Of a stretch of 64,000 nt of DNA, positions 1 through 8,749 are shown one piece after another (the stretch's first letter is position 1; the number at the start of each line of letters is the position of its first letter). The DNA comes from Marinobacter denitrificans. Lineage in GTDB: Bacteria; Pseudomonadota; Gammaproteobacteria; Pseudomonadales; Oleiphilaceae. Under the pieces are notes generated by a model, which was not told the origin of the DNA, made no database searches, and saw only the letters and a program-made list of their open reading frames with translations. The stretch covers positions 1-64,000 of the forward strand of contig NZ_VMHN01000007.1 of NCBI RefSeq assembly GCF_008795955.1, written 5' to 3'. The translations under genes were made by a program, and so were the position numbers.

Positions 1-75
1 ACCCAAGACAATTGCGGATAACGCAACGAAATCAACATCACAGTCCTATCTCGTCCACCCAGTGATCAACCGTTT

Positions 76-194
76 TGCCTGACGACCATAGCGGTCTGGA
101 ACCACCTGATCCCATCCCGAACTCAGCAGTGAAACAGACCAGCGCCGATGGTAGTGTGGCTTCTGCCCATGTGAGAGTAGGTCATCGTCAGGCT
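76..194 (+). rRNA. rrf: 5S ribosomal RNA
   Basis: About 119 nt with the bacterial 5S landmarks: the central GGAACCACCTGATCCCATCC block, CCGAACTCAG, GCCGATGGTAGTGTGG and the 3' GTGAGAGTAGGTCATCG. The ends TGCCTGACGA and TCGTCAGGC pair to form the terminal stem. The 75 bases before it are read as the 23S-5S spacer, so the window opens inside an rRNA operon. The exact ends are uncertain by one or two bases. Confidence 0.95.
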
Positions 195-207
195 CCTAAA
201 TAAAACA

Positions 208-240
208 GCCCCAGCATCTTTGATGTTGGGGCTTTTTTAT
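208..240 (+). terminator. Rho-independent terminator after 5S rRNA
   Basis: The hairpin GCCCCAGCATC / GATGTTGGGGC (208-218 with 222-232) is followed directly by a T-rich tract. It lies 13 bases after the 5S gene and should end the rRNA operon transcript. Confidence 0.85.
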
Positions 241-363
241 TTTGGATCGAGGCCCTGCTGTGCACTACACAGGCTCCATGTGACAAGCTTGCCGCAGGCA
301 AGCGCAGGACGCCGGAGCCCTGCGACGGCGGGCCCGAAGGGCCGAGCGCGGCAGCGCGAGCAA
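241..363 (+). other. hairpin-rich segment between 5S and duplicated 5S tail
   Basis: Non-coding and unusually rich in perfect short hairpins: GCTTGCC-GCA-GGCAAGC (287-303) enclosed by GGCTCC (272-277) pairing with GGAGCC (314-319), then GGCCC-GAA-GGGCC (331-343), then GCGC-GGCA-GCGC (346-357). No convincing gene fits. It may be a small repeat element or a structured spacer in the rRNA operon tail. The function is unknown. Confidence 0.5.
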
Positions 364-383
364 AGTAGGTCATCGTCAGGCTC
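364..383 (+). pseudogene. duplicated 3' end of 5S rRNA (fragment)
   Basis: Twenty bases, AGTAGGTCATCGTCAGGCTC, are identical to the end of the 5S gene and its first flanking bases at 176-195, exactly 188 bases upstream. The rest of the 5S is absent. Because the fragment is followed by its own terminator, it looks like the remnant of a second tandem 5S unit, or a target-site duplication made when something inserted at the 5S end. Confidence 0.7.
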
Positions 384-394
384 TTAATACCAAA

Positions 395-427
395 AACCCC
401 GACAGCGTCAGCTGCCGGGGTTTTTTA
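395..427 (+). terminator. second Rho-independent terminator of the rRNA operon
   Basis: The hairpin AACCCCGACAGC / GCTGCCGGGGTT is followed by TTTTATT. Its sequence differs from the first terminator, which supports two once-separate 5S ends. It also faces the converging histidine kinase gene that ends at 446. Confidence 0.8.
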
Positions 428-445
428 TTGCCTGAAGGAAAAGGA

Positions 446-1162
446 TCAGGGCAGCCAGATCTCAAACACCCCACCCCCTAAACTGCCCCCATTATGCAGC
501 CGAATAGACCCGGTCCGGTCTCCTTCGCTATGCAACTGCGCAACAGACGACGCAAAGAATAAGCCGAGGCTGGTACTCCCACTCTTGAAGTCCAGAGATT
601 TGAAGCTCGGTGTCCCACTGTGCTGCATACTCTCCGGGTAACCCTCCCCATCATCCTCTACGCCAATGACCAGAAAACCCTGTTGTTCCGACGCGGTCAG
701 CTTGATCTTGGTCTTGGTGTAGCGAATGGCGTTGTTAATGGTGTTGTTCAGCACCCCGGTCAGCAGGTCTTCATCAAAGAACCCATTAATGTCGTCAGCC
801 TCTATTGTCAATTCGATACCGAGGCCGTCGAGAAGCGGTGTGTGGCGCGCCATATGCTCGGAAAGAAAGTCGGGGACAAATTGTTCTTCAATGTGCGCCG
901 ACAGGTTGTTTTCACCGAGCCGGTAGATACCAAGCAGTTGAACCAGATCATTGTGCATTCGCTCAGCTTCGTACTGCAGGGTATTGAAGCGTGAGGACTC
1001 TCCGATAGACTGCTCCTGCTCCTGGCGCAACTCATCCAGAGAGTTCAGAAGCATCCCCAGGGAGTTCTTCATGTCGTGAACAGCTGATGCCAATACCATC
1101 GAGAAATCAATACTTTGAGCCTCCCGGAATTCGACAGGGGTGTCGTGGTTGTTGGTGCTCAT
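446..1162 (-). CDS. small soluble sensor histidine kinase
   Basis: 238 aa histidine kinase core without any membrane segment or sensor domain. The dimerisation helix carries an H-box, HDMKN, with His29 as the probable phosphorylated residue. The ATPase part shows the N-box NTINNAIRYT (about 140), G1 DDGEGYP (170-176) and G2 GSTSLGLFF (195-203). The start overlaps the stop of the upstream receiver-TPR gene by 4 bases (ATGA), so the two are translationally coupled, and the SLC5 hybrid kinase lies just upstream in turn. Inference: it phosphorylates or dephosphorylates the receiver of its partner. No specific gene name is justified. Confidence 0.85.
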   Translation of the reverse strand: MSTNNHDTPVEFREAQSIDFSMVLASAVHDMKNSLGMLLNSLDELRQEQEQSIGESSRFNTLQYEAERMHNDLVQLLGIYRLGENNLSAHIEEQFVPDFLSEHMARHTPLLDGLGIELTIEADDINGFFDEDLLTGVLNNTINNAIRYTKTKIKLTASEQQGFLVIGVEDDGEGYPESMQHSGTPSFKSLDFKSGSTSLGLFFASSVAQLHSEGDRTGSIRLHNGGSLGGGVFEIWLP

Positions 1163-2802
1163 GACATCATTCCTTTCAGTTTTTTGCGCAAGGACATCAG
1201 GCGACGATACTGCCGGTGCTGCTCAGGCAGACCCGAGAGTTTGGCGAGGTATTTTTCGCAGCGTTTCAACAGATCGCGGTCGTCCGGGGTTTGCTGGTAC
1301 TTTTTCATCAGCACCTGAACCAGATTAAGGTTGAGCGAGGCGTGGGAGGGGACTATTTCAAGGGCCTGGCTGAAGGTGGCGACCGCCTCATCAAGCTTTC
1401 CAGCTTCAAACGCCTTGATACCATCCCGATTCAGGGACCTGGCCTGCAGTTTCTGCCGGAATCCAACGGGTTCATCAAGCAGGTTCTCAATTTTCTGCAG
1501 TAATGCCGGATTGTCATGAAAGCGGTTGGCCAGGGTTGTCAGCAGGTTTTTCGCTTCTTCATCCTGCCCTAGTCTGAACAATGTCTTGGCATAGTCCAGG
1601 CCTGCTTCCGGATCCATGAGCTCGGGATCGCCCAGTTCGTCTGCAACACTTTCGATGGCCTTCTGGGCTTCGTTCAGTCTGCCCTGACCGGCATGAACCC
1701 GGGATTGCACAATGCGGCTCCGGACTTTGATATCTTCCTGATCAGCGAAGCGTTTCTCCATACGTCGCAGGATGGTGAGGGCTTCGTCGGCATGGGTGGA
1801 GCCTTCGTCGGACGTATCACCTTCGCTGAGATCCGACAGTGACTGGCCCAGCGCCAGGTAATGCTCGGAGCTGTCGTGAATGGAGTAGGTCCCCAAACTG
1901 ACTGTTTGGCGCCATGCGTCAGACGCTGTGGATATGTCCTGGTTGGAAGCCGCCAGTTCAGCCAAGTGTTTGTGCCGTAACAGTGCGTTAGGGGAATGCT
2001 CGGCGGCCTTCTCCAGAATCTGCTGTGCCTGTGTGGGGCGCCCTTGTTTTTCCAGTGCTTCAGCCAGCAGGTCATAGGCTTCCATGTAATCAGGGTGCTT
2101 GGAAACCAGTTCCTTCAGGGTGGTCACGGCATCATCGTAGTTCTGGTTGGCCACCAGAATTTTTCCGCGTCCGAGCCTGGCCCATGAAAGGTCCCGTTGG
2201 GCCAGCACATCGTCATAAATTTTCAGGGCGTGGGTGAAATCACCTACCCGATAATAAAGGTCTGCAAGGGTTTTCATCAGCCAGGTTTTGTAACGCGGTT
2301 TTGCAGGTAGAGTCTGCAAGCACAAGGAAATGGCTTCCGGAAAATTTTCACGGTCAATTTCCCGATTGATGGGAAGCAGGGCGTTCCGTTGCGCCAGCAG
2401 CCCGCTCAGCCGTTTTTCCAGCATGGCCCGGTTGATGGGTTTGGTCAGGTAGGCATCAGGCTGGTATTCCCTTGCGCCCATGACCATCTCCTTGGACGTT
2501 TCAGCGGTTACCAGCAGGAATAGCGACGAGCGCTTCAGAAGTTTTTTGTGTCGCAACTCCTCCAGAATATGCTGGCCGTTTTTGCCGTCACCCAGGTTGT
2601 AGTCACACAGCACCACATCCACATGGTTGTAGGAGCAGTACTGGATGGCGGTGGAGGCATTGGGTAGCAGCTCGATTTTGTCTGCACCGCAACTTCGCAA
2701 CATCTGCCTCATGGAAAGGCGAAAATTTTCAAAGTCATCGACAACCAGATAACTGAGTTTTGCAAAGGTATTACCGATGGCGGTCTCTGTCGAATCTGTC
2801 AT
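1159..2802 (-). CDS. response regulator receiver with TPR output region
   Basis: 547 aa. Residues about 15-140 are a CheY-like receiver, with the acidic pair VDDF, phospho-acceptor Asp67 in VLCDYNL, the Thr of LLVTAE and the Lys of YLTKPI. The remainder, about 150-540, is a run of helical tetratricopeptide repeats, for example the PDYMEAYDLLAEALEKQG region and the final LDEAVATFSQALEIVPSH. There is no DNA-binding, GGDEF, EAL or enzymatic output domain, so output is probably through protein contact. Its start overlaps the stop of the hybrid kinase gene by 4 bases and its stop overlaps the small kinase gene, forming a three-gene phosphorelay unit. Confidence 0.85.
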   Translation of the reverse strand: MTDSTETAIGNTFAKLSYLVVDDFENFRLSMRQMLRSCGADKIELLPNASTAIQYCSYNHVDVVLCDYNLGDGKNGQHILEELRHKKLLKRSSLFLLVTAETSKEMVMGAREYQPDAYLTKPINRAMLEKRLSGLLAQRNALLPINREIDRENFPEAISLCLQTLPAKPRYKTWLMKTLADLYYRVGDFTHALKIYDDVLAQRDLSWARLGRGKILVANQNYDDAVTTLKELVSKHPDYMEAYDLLAEALEKQGRPTQAQQILEKAAEHSPNALLRHKHLAELAASNQDISTASDAWRQTVSLGTYSIHDSSEHYLALGQSLSDLSEGDTSDEGSTHADEALTILRRMEKRFADQEDIKVRSRIVQSRVHAGQGRLNEAQKAIESVADELGDPELMDPEAGLDYAKTLFRLGQDEEAKNLLTTLANRFHDNPALLQKIENLLDEPVGFRQKLQARSLNRDGIKAFEAGKLDEAVATFSQALEIVPSHASLNLNLVQVLMKKYQQTPDDRDLLKRCEKYLAKLSGLPEQHRQYRRLMSLRKKLKGMMS

Positions 2803-5800
2803 GGGCGCTTCTGTTTGAGTAACTTGTTGACCACGGCCCGGAGGGCTGCCGGTTTAACAGGTTTGTAAAGAATCTGATAACCCCTGGCAATGGCATCTTC
2901 CCTTACTTCCGGAGCCATGTAGCCGGTAATAAGTATGCCAGGTATATCATTGGTTGCCTCTTCTCTCAATGAGTCCATCGCATCGAGACCATTACGGTTA
3001 TCATCGAGTTGATAATCCGCCAGGATGATGTCCGGTTCGGTGCCGTTCAGCTTGTAGCGCGCATCCTCGAGGCTTTCGGCAGTGGTGACGTCACACTGCC
3101 AGTTGTCGAGCAGGGCGCTCATGCCATGGAGGATGGCCGGGTCGTTGTCGATACACAGCACGTGCAGCCCTCCCAGGCTGGAGACTCGCCGAGATGCCGG
3201 TGCGGGCCGAGCGGCATTGTGCTCGCTTGGCTCCGGTGGGGCGACCGGTACGGTAACGCTGAACACGCTTCCCAGCCCCTGTACGGAGCGGACATTTACC
3301 GGGTGGTTGAGCATGCCGCAGATACGGTCAACGATGGCCAACCCCAGACCCAGTCCCTTTTTGTCCCGGCCCTGCTGGAAGCGGCGAAATTCTTCAAAGA
3401 TATGAGTGAGCTGGTCATCCGGGATACCCGGGCCGGTGTCCCAGACTTCAATGCGGATATAGCCCTTCAGGCGGCGACAGCCCAGCAGGATCTTTCCCCG
3501 GGGGGTATATCGTATGGCATTGGAGAGGAAGTTCTGGATCACCCGCCTAAGCAGTTTGGAGTCGGAGCGCACCCAGGCGCTGCTGGGCACGACGTGTAGA
3601 TCCAGCCCCTGATCCTTGGAAATGGCAGAGAAATCTGTGGCCAGGTGGCGCATGATCTCATTGACTGGAAATACGCCGATATCCGGCTCCAGCGCGCCCG
3701 CGTCCAGTTTGGATATGTCCAGCAGGGTGCTGATGATTTCTTCGGCCGCACCGAGGGAGCTGTCGATATGCTCCACCAGTTCACTCATTTCCGGGTCCCG
3801 GGCTTTGCCGGCAAGGGCTGACGTGAACAGACGCGCAGCATTCAAGGGCTGAAGCAGATCGTGACTGGCGGAAGCCAGGAAGCGGGTTTTGCTCTGGTTC
3901 GCCTGTTCAGCCACGGACTTGGCTTTGAGCATTTGCTCATTGATGACCTGCAATTCCTGGGTGCGTTCCTTGACCCGTTGCTCCAGGTAGATGTTGGTTT
4001 CCTTGAGCGCCTGCTCGGTGCGGCGCATGGCGGTGATGTCCTGGAAGGTGGTGACATAGCCTCCGCCGGGGATCGGGCTGCCATCAATGCGCAGCACCGT
4101 GCCGTCAGGCCGCTGCCGTTCATAGGACATGGGAAGTCCTTCACGCATGCGATTGCAACGGTCGGTAATAATATCGTCAATGCGTCGTGCCGGCAGGTTG
4201 GCATTGGTCAGGTTATAGCGCATCAGATCTTCCACGGGCCTGCCGACCCGGACAAAACCGGAGGGGTAGTTGAATTGCTCGAGGTAGCGCTGGTTCCACA
4301 CCACTAGTTGTTGCTGGTGATTCACCACCGAAACCCCCAGGCTGATGTTTTCAATGGCGGATTGCAGAAGTTCCCGGCTGAATGTCATGGCCTGGGAGGC
4401 TTCATCGACAATGCTGACTACATCCTCAATCTGCATGTCCCGGCCAGTCAGGGTTGACTCAAGGACGACCCTGGCCGTGGATGCACCGATGACCGAGGCC
4501 AGCTGGCGCTCGACAAACTTCATCAGATGCGACGAAGCGGGGCGGTGAATGTGCAGGCGAATGGCATTGCGGCGCTCGTAATTGCGGAATATCGCCTCCG
4601 CGCGCTCCTCTCCCATGAAGCGGTCAGCAATGGCCTGGAGGTCGGAGGTGAGGATCTCGCCCTGCCAGCTCTGTTGCTGGGGCGTTTCCGCTTTTGGCTG
4701 GGGGTCATGGAAGAACGAGGCAATCTGGATCTTCTCTCGCACCCGTTGACGGGTGAGCATGGACAACACGATGTAGGTGATGGTGTTTATGCCAAGGCTC
4801 CAGATGATGCCATGGCTGATCTCGTCCAGCTCGGAGCCGAACAGGGCCGTCGGTCTGGTCCAGTTAATGCCCCAGATACCCTGTTCGATCAACGTGTCGC
4901 TTAGCCAGCCGGTTGAAGCCAGTGCCGGCAGCAACAGTGTGTAACACCACATAAGGAAGCCGAGGCCCAGCCCCCACACCGCGCCCGTGTGGTTGCCTCG
5001 TCGCCAGAGGATGCCCCCTACCAGGGCAGGGCCAAACTGGGCCGCTGCAGCGAACGACAGGAGCCCGAATGCCGTGAGGCTGTAGTCTTCCCCGGCCATG
5101 CGATAAAAGCCGTAGGCAGTAAACAGAACGACAAAGATGGCCACGCGGCGAATACTGAGCAGCAGATAGCTCAGATCCGTGCGTTTATTCATGCCCGGTC
5201 GGAAGAATTTCAGCAGGGCAGGCATGATGATTTCGTTGCTGACCATGGTGGCGATGGCCACAGAACAGACAATCACCATTGCAGCTGCGGCTGAACCACC
5301 GCCAAGGAAGGCCAGTATGGCGAGCCATTGTTCGCCGGCAGCAATAGGCAGGTTGAGAATCAGTATGTCCGGGTCCGAGGAACTGACCTCCGGTGACAGA
5401 AGTCCGGCCGCTGCAATAGGCAGTACAAAGGCACTGGCGATGATCAGGTAGATGGGCATGGCCCAACGGGCAGTCTCGAAATCCCGGTGGTCGGTGTTCT
5501 CGACGACCATGACGTGAAACTGCCGTGGCAGGCAGATAATGGCCAGCATGGCCACCAGTGTCTGCGTTATAAAGGCTGGCGCCTCGATGCCATCCGTGGT
5601 CAGGGTGCCCACCAGCCCGGCTTCACGGACATTGTTCAGAAGATCTCCGAAACCACCGTAGAGGCCATAACCAACAAACAGCCCGACCGCCACGAAGGCA
5701 ACGATCTTGATCAGCGATTCGAAGGCAACGGCCTGGATCATGCCGCGATGGTGTTCCGTGGACTCCAGGTGCCGCGTGCCAAACAGCACGGTAAACACCG

Positions 5801-6317
5801 CCAGTACCACGGTGATGTACCAGGCAGAGTCGTTCCAGGCGGCTGTGCTCAGCTCGGTGTGGGCTGTTCCGGAGTCCGAGAGCACGGTAAAGCCCATGGA
5901 GATGGCTTTTAACTGAAGCGCAATATAGGGGACGCTGCCAATAAGCGCGAAAATGGCAACCATGGCCGCCAACGACTGGGACTTGCCATACCGCGAAGCA
6001 ATGAAGTCGGCGATGGAGGTACTGTTGTTGCGCTTACTGATGAAGATGATACGACGCAGCAGAGGGGCGCCAAACACGAACACCAGCAAAGGGCCCAGGT
6101 AGATGGGGAGGAAGCCCAGCCCTTCCTGGGTAGCACGCCCCACCGCGCCGTAGAAGGTCCATGAGGTGAAATAGACCGCAAGTGACAGGGCATAGACATG
6201 GGTTCGTGCCCAGCGCCGGCGATACAGCCCGGGATGTCGGTCACCTGCCCATGCTATGGCAAACAGCAGCGAGATGTAGGTGATCGATATGAGGACTAAT
6301 AGCCAGCCGCTGAGCAT
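2799..6317 (-). CDS. SLC5-type hybrid sensor histidine kinase (CbrA/CrbS/MxtR-like)
   Basis: 1172 aa inner-membrane sensor. The first roughly 530 residues are a sodium/solute symporter (SLC5) fold with about 13 hydrophobic helices. Then come a linker, a PAS domain (about 640-780, ending in the GGGYVTTFQDIT region), a coiled coil, a HisKA domain with H-box SASHDLLQPLN, a HATPase domain (NAIRYTPRGK, DTGPGIPDDQ, KGLGLGLAIVDRI) and a C-terminal receiver (about 1050-1170; phospho-Asp in ILADYQLDD, Lys in LYKPVKP). The domain order is that of the CrbS/MxtR kinases that control acetate use in Vibrio and Pseudomonas. The LuxR-type partner of those systems is not present in this window. It is followed without a gap by the receiver-TPR gene. 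Confidence 0.88.
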   Translation of the reverse strand: MLSGWLLVLISITYISLLFAIAWAGDRHPGLYRRRWARTHVYALSLAVYFTSWTFYGAVGRATQEGLGFLPIYLGPLLVFVFGAPLLRRIIFISKRNNSTSIADFIASRYGKSQSLAAMVAIFALIGSVPYIALQLKAISMGFTVLSDSGTAHTELSTAAWNDSAWYITVVLAVFTVLFGTRHLESTEHHRGMIQAVAFESLIKIVAFVAVGLFVGYGLYGGFGDLLNNVREAGLVGTLTTDGIEAPAFITQTLVAMLAIICLPRQFHVMVVENTDHRDFETARWAMPIYLIIASAFVLPIAAAGLLSPEVSSSDPDILILNLPIAAGEQWLAILAFLGGGSAAAAMVIVCSVAIATMVSNEIIMPALLKFFRPGMNKRTDLSYLLLSIRRVAIFVVLFTAYGFYRMAGEDYSLTAFGLLSFAAAAQFGPALVGGILWRRGNHTGAVWGLGLGFLMWCYTLLLPALASTGWLSDTLIEQGIWGINWTRPTALFGSELDEISHGIIWSLGINTITYIVLSMLTRQRVREKIQIASFFHDPQPKAETPQQQSWQGEILTSDLQAIADRFMGEERAEAIFRNYERRNAIRLHIHRPASSHLMKFVERQLASVIGASTARVVLESTLTGRDMQIEDVVSIVDEASQAMTFSRELLQSAIENISLGVSVVNHQQQLVVWNQRYLEQFNYPSGFVRVGRPVEDLMRYNLTNANLPARRIDDIITDRCNRMREGLPMSYERQRPDGTVLRIDGSPIPGGGYVTTFQDITAMRRTEQALKETNIYLEQRVKERTQELQVINEQMLKAKSVAEQANQSKTRFLASASHDLLQPLNAARLFTSALAGKARDPEMSELVEHIDSSLGAAEEIISTLLDISKLDAGALEPDIGVFPVNEIMRHLATDFSAISKDQGLDLHVVPSSAWVRSDSKLLRRVIQNFLSNAIRYTPRGKILLGCRRLKGYIRIEVWDTGPGIPDDQLTHIFEEFRRFQQGRDKKGLGLGLAIVDRICGMLNHPVNVRSVQGLGSVFSVTVPVAPPEPSEHNAARPAPASRRVSSLGGLHVLCIDNDPAILHGMSALLDNWQCDVTTAESLEDARYKLNGTEPDIILADYQLDDNRNGLDAMDSLREEATNDIPGILITGYMAPEVREDAIARGYQILYKPVKPAALRAVVNKLLKQKRP

Positions 6318-6369
6318 AAAGAGGCTTTCCCAAAATACGATGAACAGACGTCAGGCCCGGTACACGGCA

Positions 6370-6876
6370 CTACCGGTCGCAGGCAAGCTCCAGCAATTGG
6401 TCGTCGTCGGACAATGTTCGTAGTGCACTGGTATCCAGACCCGTTTCGCTTTTGAGGGGGACCAGTTCACGAGTGTCACAGTTTAGCAGATACATTTTTT
6501 GCGACACCGCGTCGGTGTAGGACTGTTCGAAGCGGTAAAGACTGAATCGGACGATATTCTGCTCCGGGTTATCCCGGGTAACGCTGTTGGTATCCAGAAC
6601 GGTAAATGCCGTTACCTGCGGGACCACATAGGCCCAGGGTCGCCAGGGCGCGCCATATTCCTCGGTACTGACCACGATGGCTTCTTCCGGGAGCTGTGTT
6701 TGCTTGAGTTCAAACCAGGTGTACTCCATGTATATCAGGTAACCAAGCATACCCGCGCCGGCAAATACCGGAATAATCCACTTGGGCGCCTTTTTTCGGG
6801 TGATAGCACGTATGCCGAGGGCGATACCGGCGGCGCCGAGACCACAGAATACTGTCGCCACAAAAGTCCAGAACAT
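6370..6876 (-). CDS. small membrane protein of unknown function
   Basis: About 168 aa. Two hydrophobic segments near the N-terminus (roughly residues 3-25 and 33-50) precede a soluble domain with an EAIVVSTEEYGAPWRPWAYV stretch. The start at 6876 is preferred over an in-frame one at 6912 because it has the well-placed ribosome site GAGGAAACAATCTT and because the upstream start lies inside the terminator hairpin of the symporter gene. No known family is recognised. It lies between the symporter and the SLC5 kinase on the same strand, 52 bases before the kinase gene. Confidence 0.7.
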   Translation of the reverse strand: MFWTFVATVFCGLGAAGIALGIRAITRKKAPKWIIPVFAGAGMLGYLIYMEYTWFELKQTQLPEEAIVVSTEEYGAPWRPWAYVVPQVTAFTVLDTNSVTRDNPEQNIVRFSLYRFEQSYTDAVSQKMYLLNCDTRELVPLKSETGLDTSALRTLSDDDQLLELACDR

Positions 6877-6890
6877 AAGATTGTTTCCTC

Positions 6891-6928
6891 GAAAAAAAAC
6901 GGGCTTCCCCAAGGAGGAAGCCCGTTCA
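6891..6928 (-). terminator. Rho-independent terminator after the symporter gene
   Basis: On the minus strand the stem ACGGGCTTCC / GGAAGCCCGT with a short loop is followed by a run of eight T. It ends the DUF4212-symporter transcript about 45 bases after the stop codon and separates it from the downstream membrane protein and kinase genes. Confidence 0.85.
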
Positions 6929-6973
6929 GGTTCAGCCTGTCAGATTTTCATCTGTCGTTGGCTGATGTGTTGC

Positions 6974-8743
6974 TTAGTGGTCAGTAGCTTTGCCGGAACC
7001 GCGTGGGTAACGGACGCTTTCGACCAGTTCCTGAATCTCAACGGGCGGCTCTTCGGTCGCATGAGAGACCGCAAAGGCTACCGCAAAGTTGATGATTGCA
7101 CCAACTGCGCCGAACGACAGCGGGGAAATGCCCAGCAGCCAGTTGTCCGGAGTGTTGGCCAGGTTGTTGGTTCCCGGAATGAAGAACCAGCCGAGGAAGA
7201 TGAAGATGTAGACCAGGGTAGCACCCAGGCCAGCCAACATTCCCGAGATGGCGCCCACATTGTTAATGCGCTTGAAGAAGATACCCATCATCAGCGCCGG
7301 GAACAGTGAGGCTGCAGCGATACCGAAGGCCAGAGCTACCACCTGTGCCGCGAACCCTGGAGGGTTGGCGCCAAGGTAGGTCGCCAGCACGATGGCAACG
7401 GCCATGGAGATACGTGCGGCCAGCAGTTCCCCTTTCTCTGAGATGTCGGGTTTGAAGCCGCCTTTGATCAGGTCGTGACTGACCGCAGACGATATTGCCA
7501 ACAACAGACCCGCTGCCGTCGACAGTGCCGCCGCGAGGCCGCCAGCTGCTATCAGGCCGATAACCCAGCCTGGCAGGTTGGCAATCTCGGGGTTCGCCAG
7601 TACCAGAATATCGTTGTTGTAGGTGAATTCGTTACCTTCCCAACCACGAGCTTCGGCTTCGTCTGCGAACTCTGCATTACCATCGTTGTAGAACTGGATG
7701 CGACCGTCGTTGTTCTTGTCTTCGAACTGGATCAGGCCGGTTACTTCCCACTCCTGAATCCACTGTGGCCGCTCATCATATTCAATGGCCTGGCCTTCGA
7801 CTCCATCCGGATAGATGGTGGTCATCAGGTTCAGTCGAGCCATGGACGCAACTGCAGGCGCAGTCAGGTACAGCAGGGCGATGAACACCAGGGCCCAGCC
7901 TGCGGACCAGCGTGCGTCGGCAACCTTGGGAACGGTGAAGAAGCGGATGATAACGTGTGGCAGACCGGCTGTACCGATCATCAGTGACAGGGTAAACAGA
8001 ACCATGTTCAGTTTATTGTCCACGTCTGCCGTGTAGTCCCGGAAACCCAGTTCGGTAATGATCTGGTCCAGCTTCTCCAGCAGTGGTACACCAGACTCTA
8101 CGTGGGTAGAGAACAGGCCAAGGGGAGGCAGTGCGTTGCCAGTCAGTTGCAGCGAGATGAACACCGCAGGAATGGTGTACGCAACGATCAGTACGCAGTA
8201 CTGGGCCACCTGGGTATAGGTGATGCCTTTCATACCACCGAGTACCGCGTAGATGAAGATTACCACCGCTGCGATGATCAGACCCATGGTGGAGTCTACT
8301 TCCAGGAAGCGGGAGAAGGCTACACCGGCACCAGCCATCTGGCCGATTACGTAGGTCACTGACGCTACAATCAGACAGGCAACAGCCACAAACCGCGCAT
8401 TTCTGCTGTAGAAACGATCGCCGATGAACTCGGGAACCGTGAACTTGCCAAACTTACGCAGGTAAGGCGCGAGCAGCATCGCCAGCAGCACGTAACCGCC
8501 GGTCCAGCCCATCAGGAAGGTTGAGTTGGCATAACCACCGGCGGCAATCAGGCCCGCCATGGAGATAAAGGATGCTGCGGACATCCAGTCAGCACCGATC
8601 GCCGCACCGTTGGTGATTGGATGAACGCCGCCACCCGCGACGTAGAAATCACTTGTGCTACCGGCCTTCGCCCAGATGGCGATGCCGATATAGAGGGCGA
8701 ATGAACCGCCTACGAATAACAGGTTGATTATAAACTGATCCAT
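6974..8743 (-). CDS. sodium:solute symporter, large subunit (VC_2705-type)
   Basis: 589 aa inner-membrane transporter of the SSS family, related to acetate permease ActP. It has about 13 hydrophobic helices, including the signature-like GGMKGITYTQVAQYCVLIVAY segment near residue 170-190 and GTAGLPHVIIRFFTV near 257-271. It sits 6 bases after a DUF4212 gene, the small subunit that marks this two-component subfamily. Between two helices, residues about 310-380, is a hydrophilic insertion with the EF-hand-like loop DKNNDGRIQFYN (342-353). The substrate cannot be read from sequence; a small monocarboxylate is a reasonable guess from family knowledge. Confidence 0.9.
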   Translation of the reverse strand: MDQFIINLLFVGGSFALYIGIAIWAKAGSTSDFYVAGGGVHPITNGAAIGADWMSAASFISMAGLIAAGGYANSTFLMGWTGGYVLLAMLLAPYLRKFGKFTVPEFIGDRFYSRNARFVAVACLIVASVTYVIGQMAGAGVAFSRFLEVDSTMGLIIAAVVIFIYAVLGGMKGITYTQVAQYCVLIVAYTIPAVFISLQLTGNALPPLGLFSTHVESGVPLLEKLDQIITELGFRDYTADVDNKLNMVLFTLSLMIGTAGLPHVIIRFFTVPKVADARWSAGWALVFIALLYLTAPAVASMARLNLMTTIYPDGVEGQAIEYDERPQWIQEWEVTGLIQFEDKNNDGRIQFYNDGNAEFADEAEARGWEGNEFTYNNDILVLANPEIANLPGWVIGLIAAGGLAAALSTAAGLLLAISSAVSHDLIKGGFKPDISEKGELLAARISMAVAIVLATYLGANPPGFAAQVVALAFGIAAASLFPALMMGIFFKRINNVGAISGMLAGLGATLVYIFIFLGWFFIPGTNNLANTPDNWLLGISPLSFGAVGAIINFAVAFAVSHATEEPPVEIQELVESVRYPRGSGKATDH

Positions 8744-8749
8744 TCGAAC

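Noticed and set aside
188..373. 61-codon open frame over the 5S tail and spacer
   Set aside because: It runs through the 5S end, a terminator and the hairpin cluster, and has no ribosome site.
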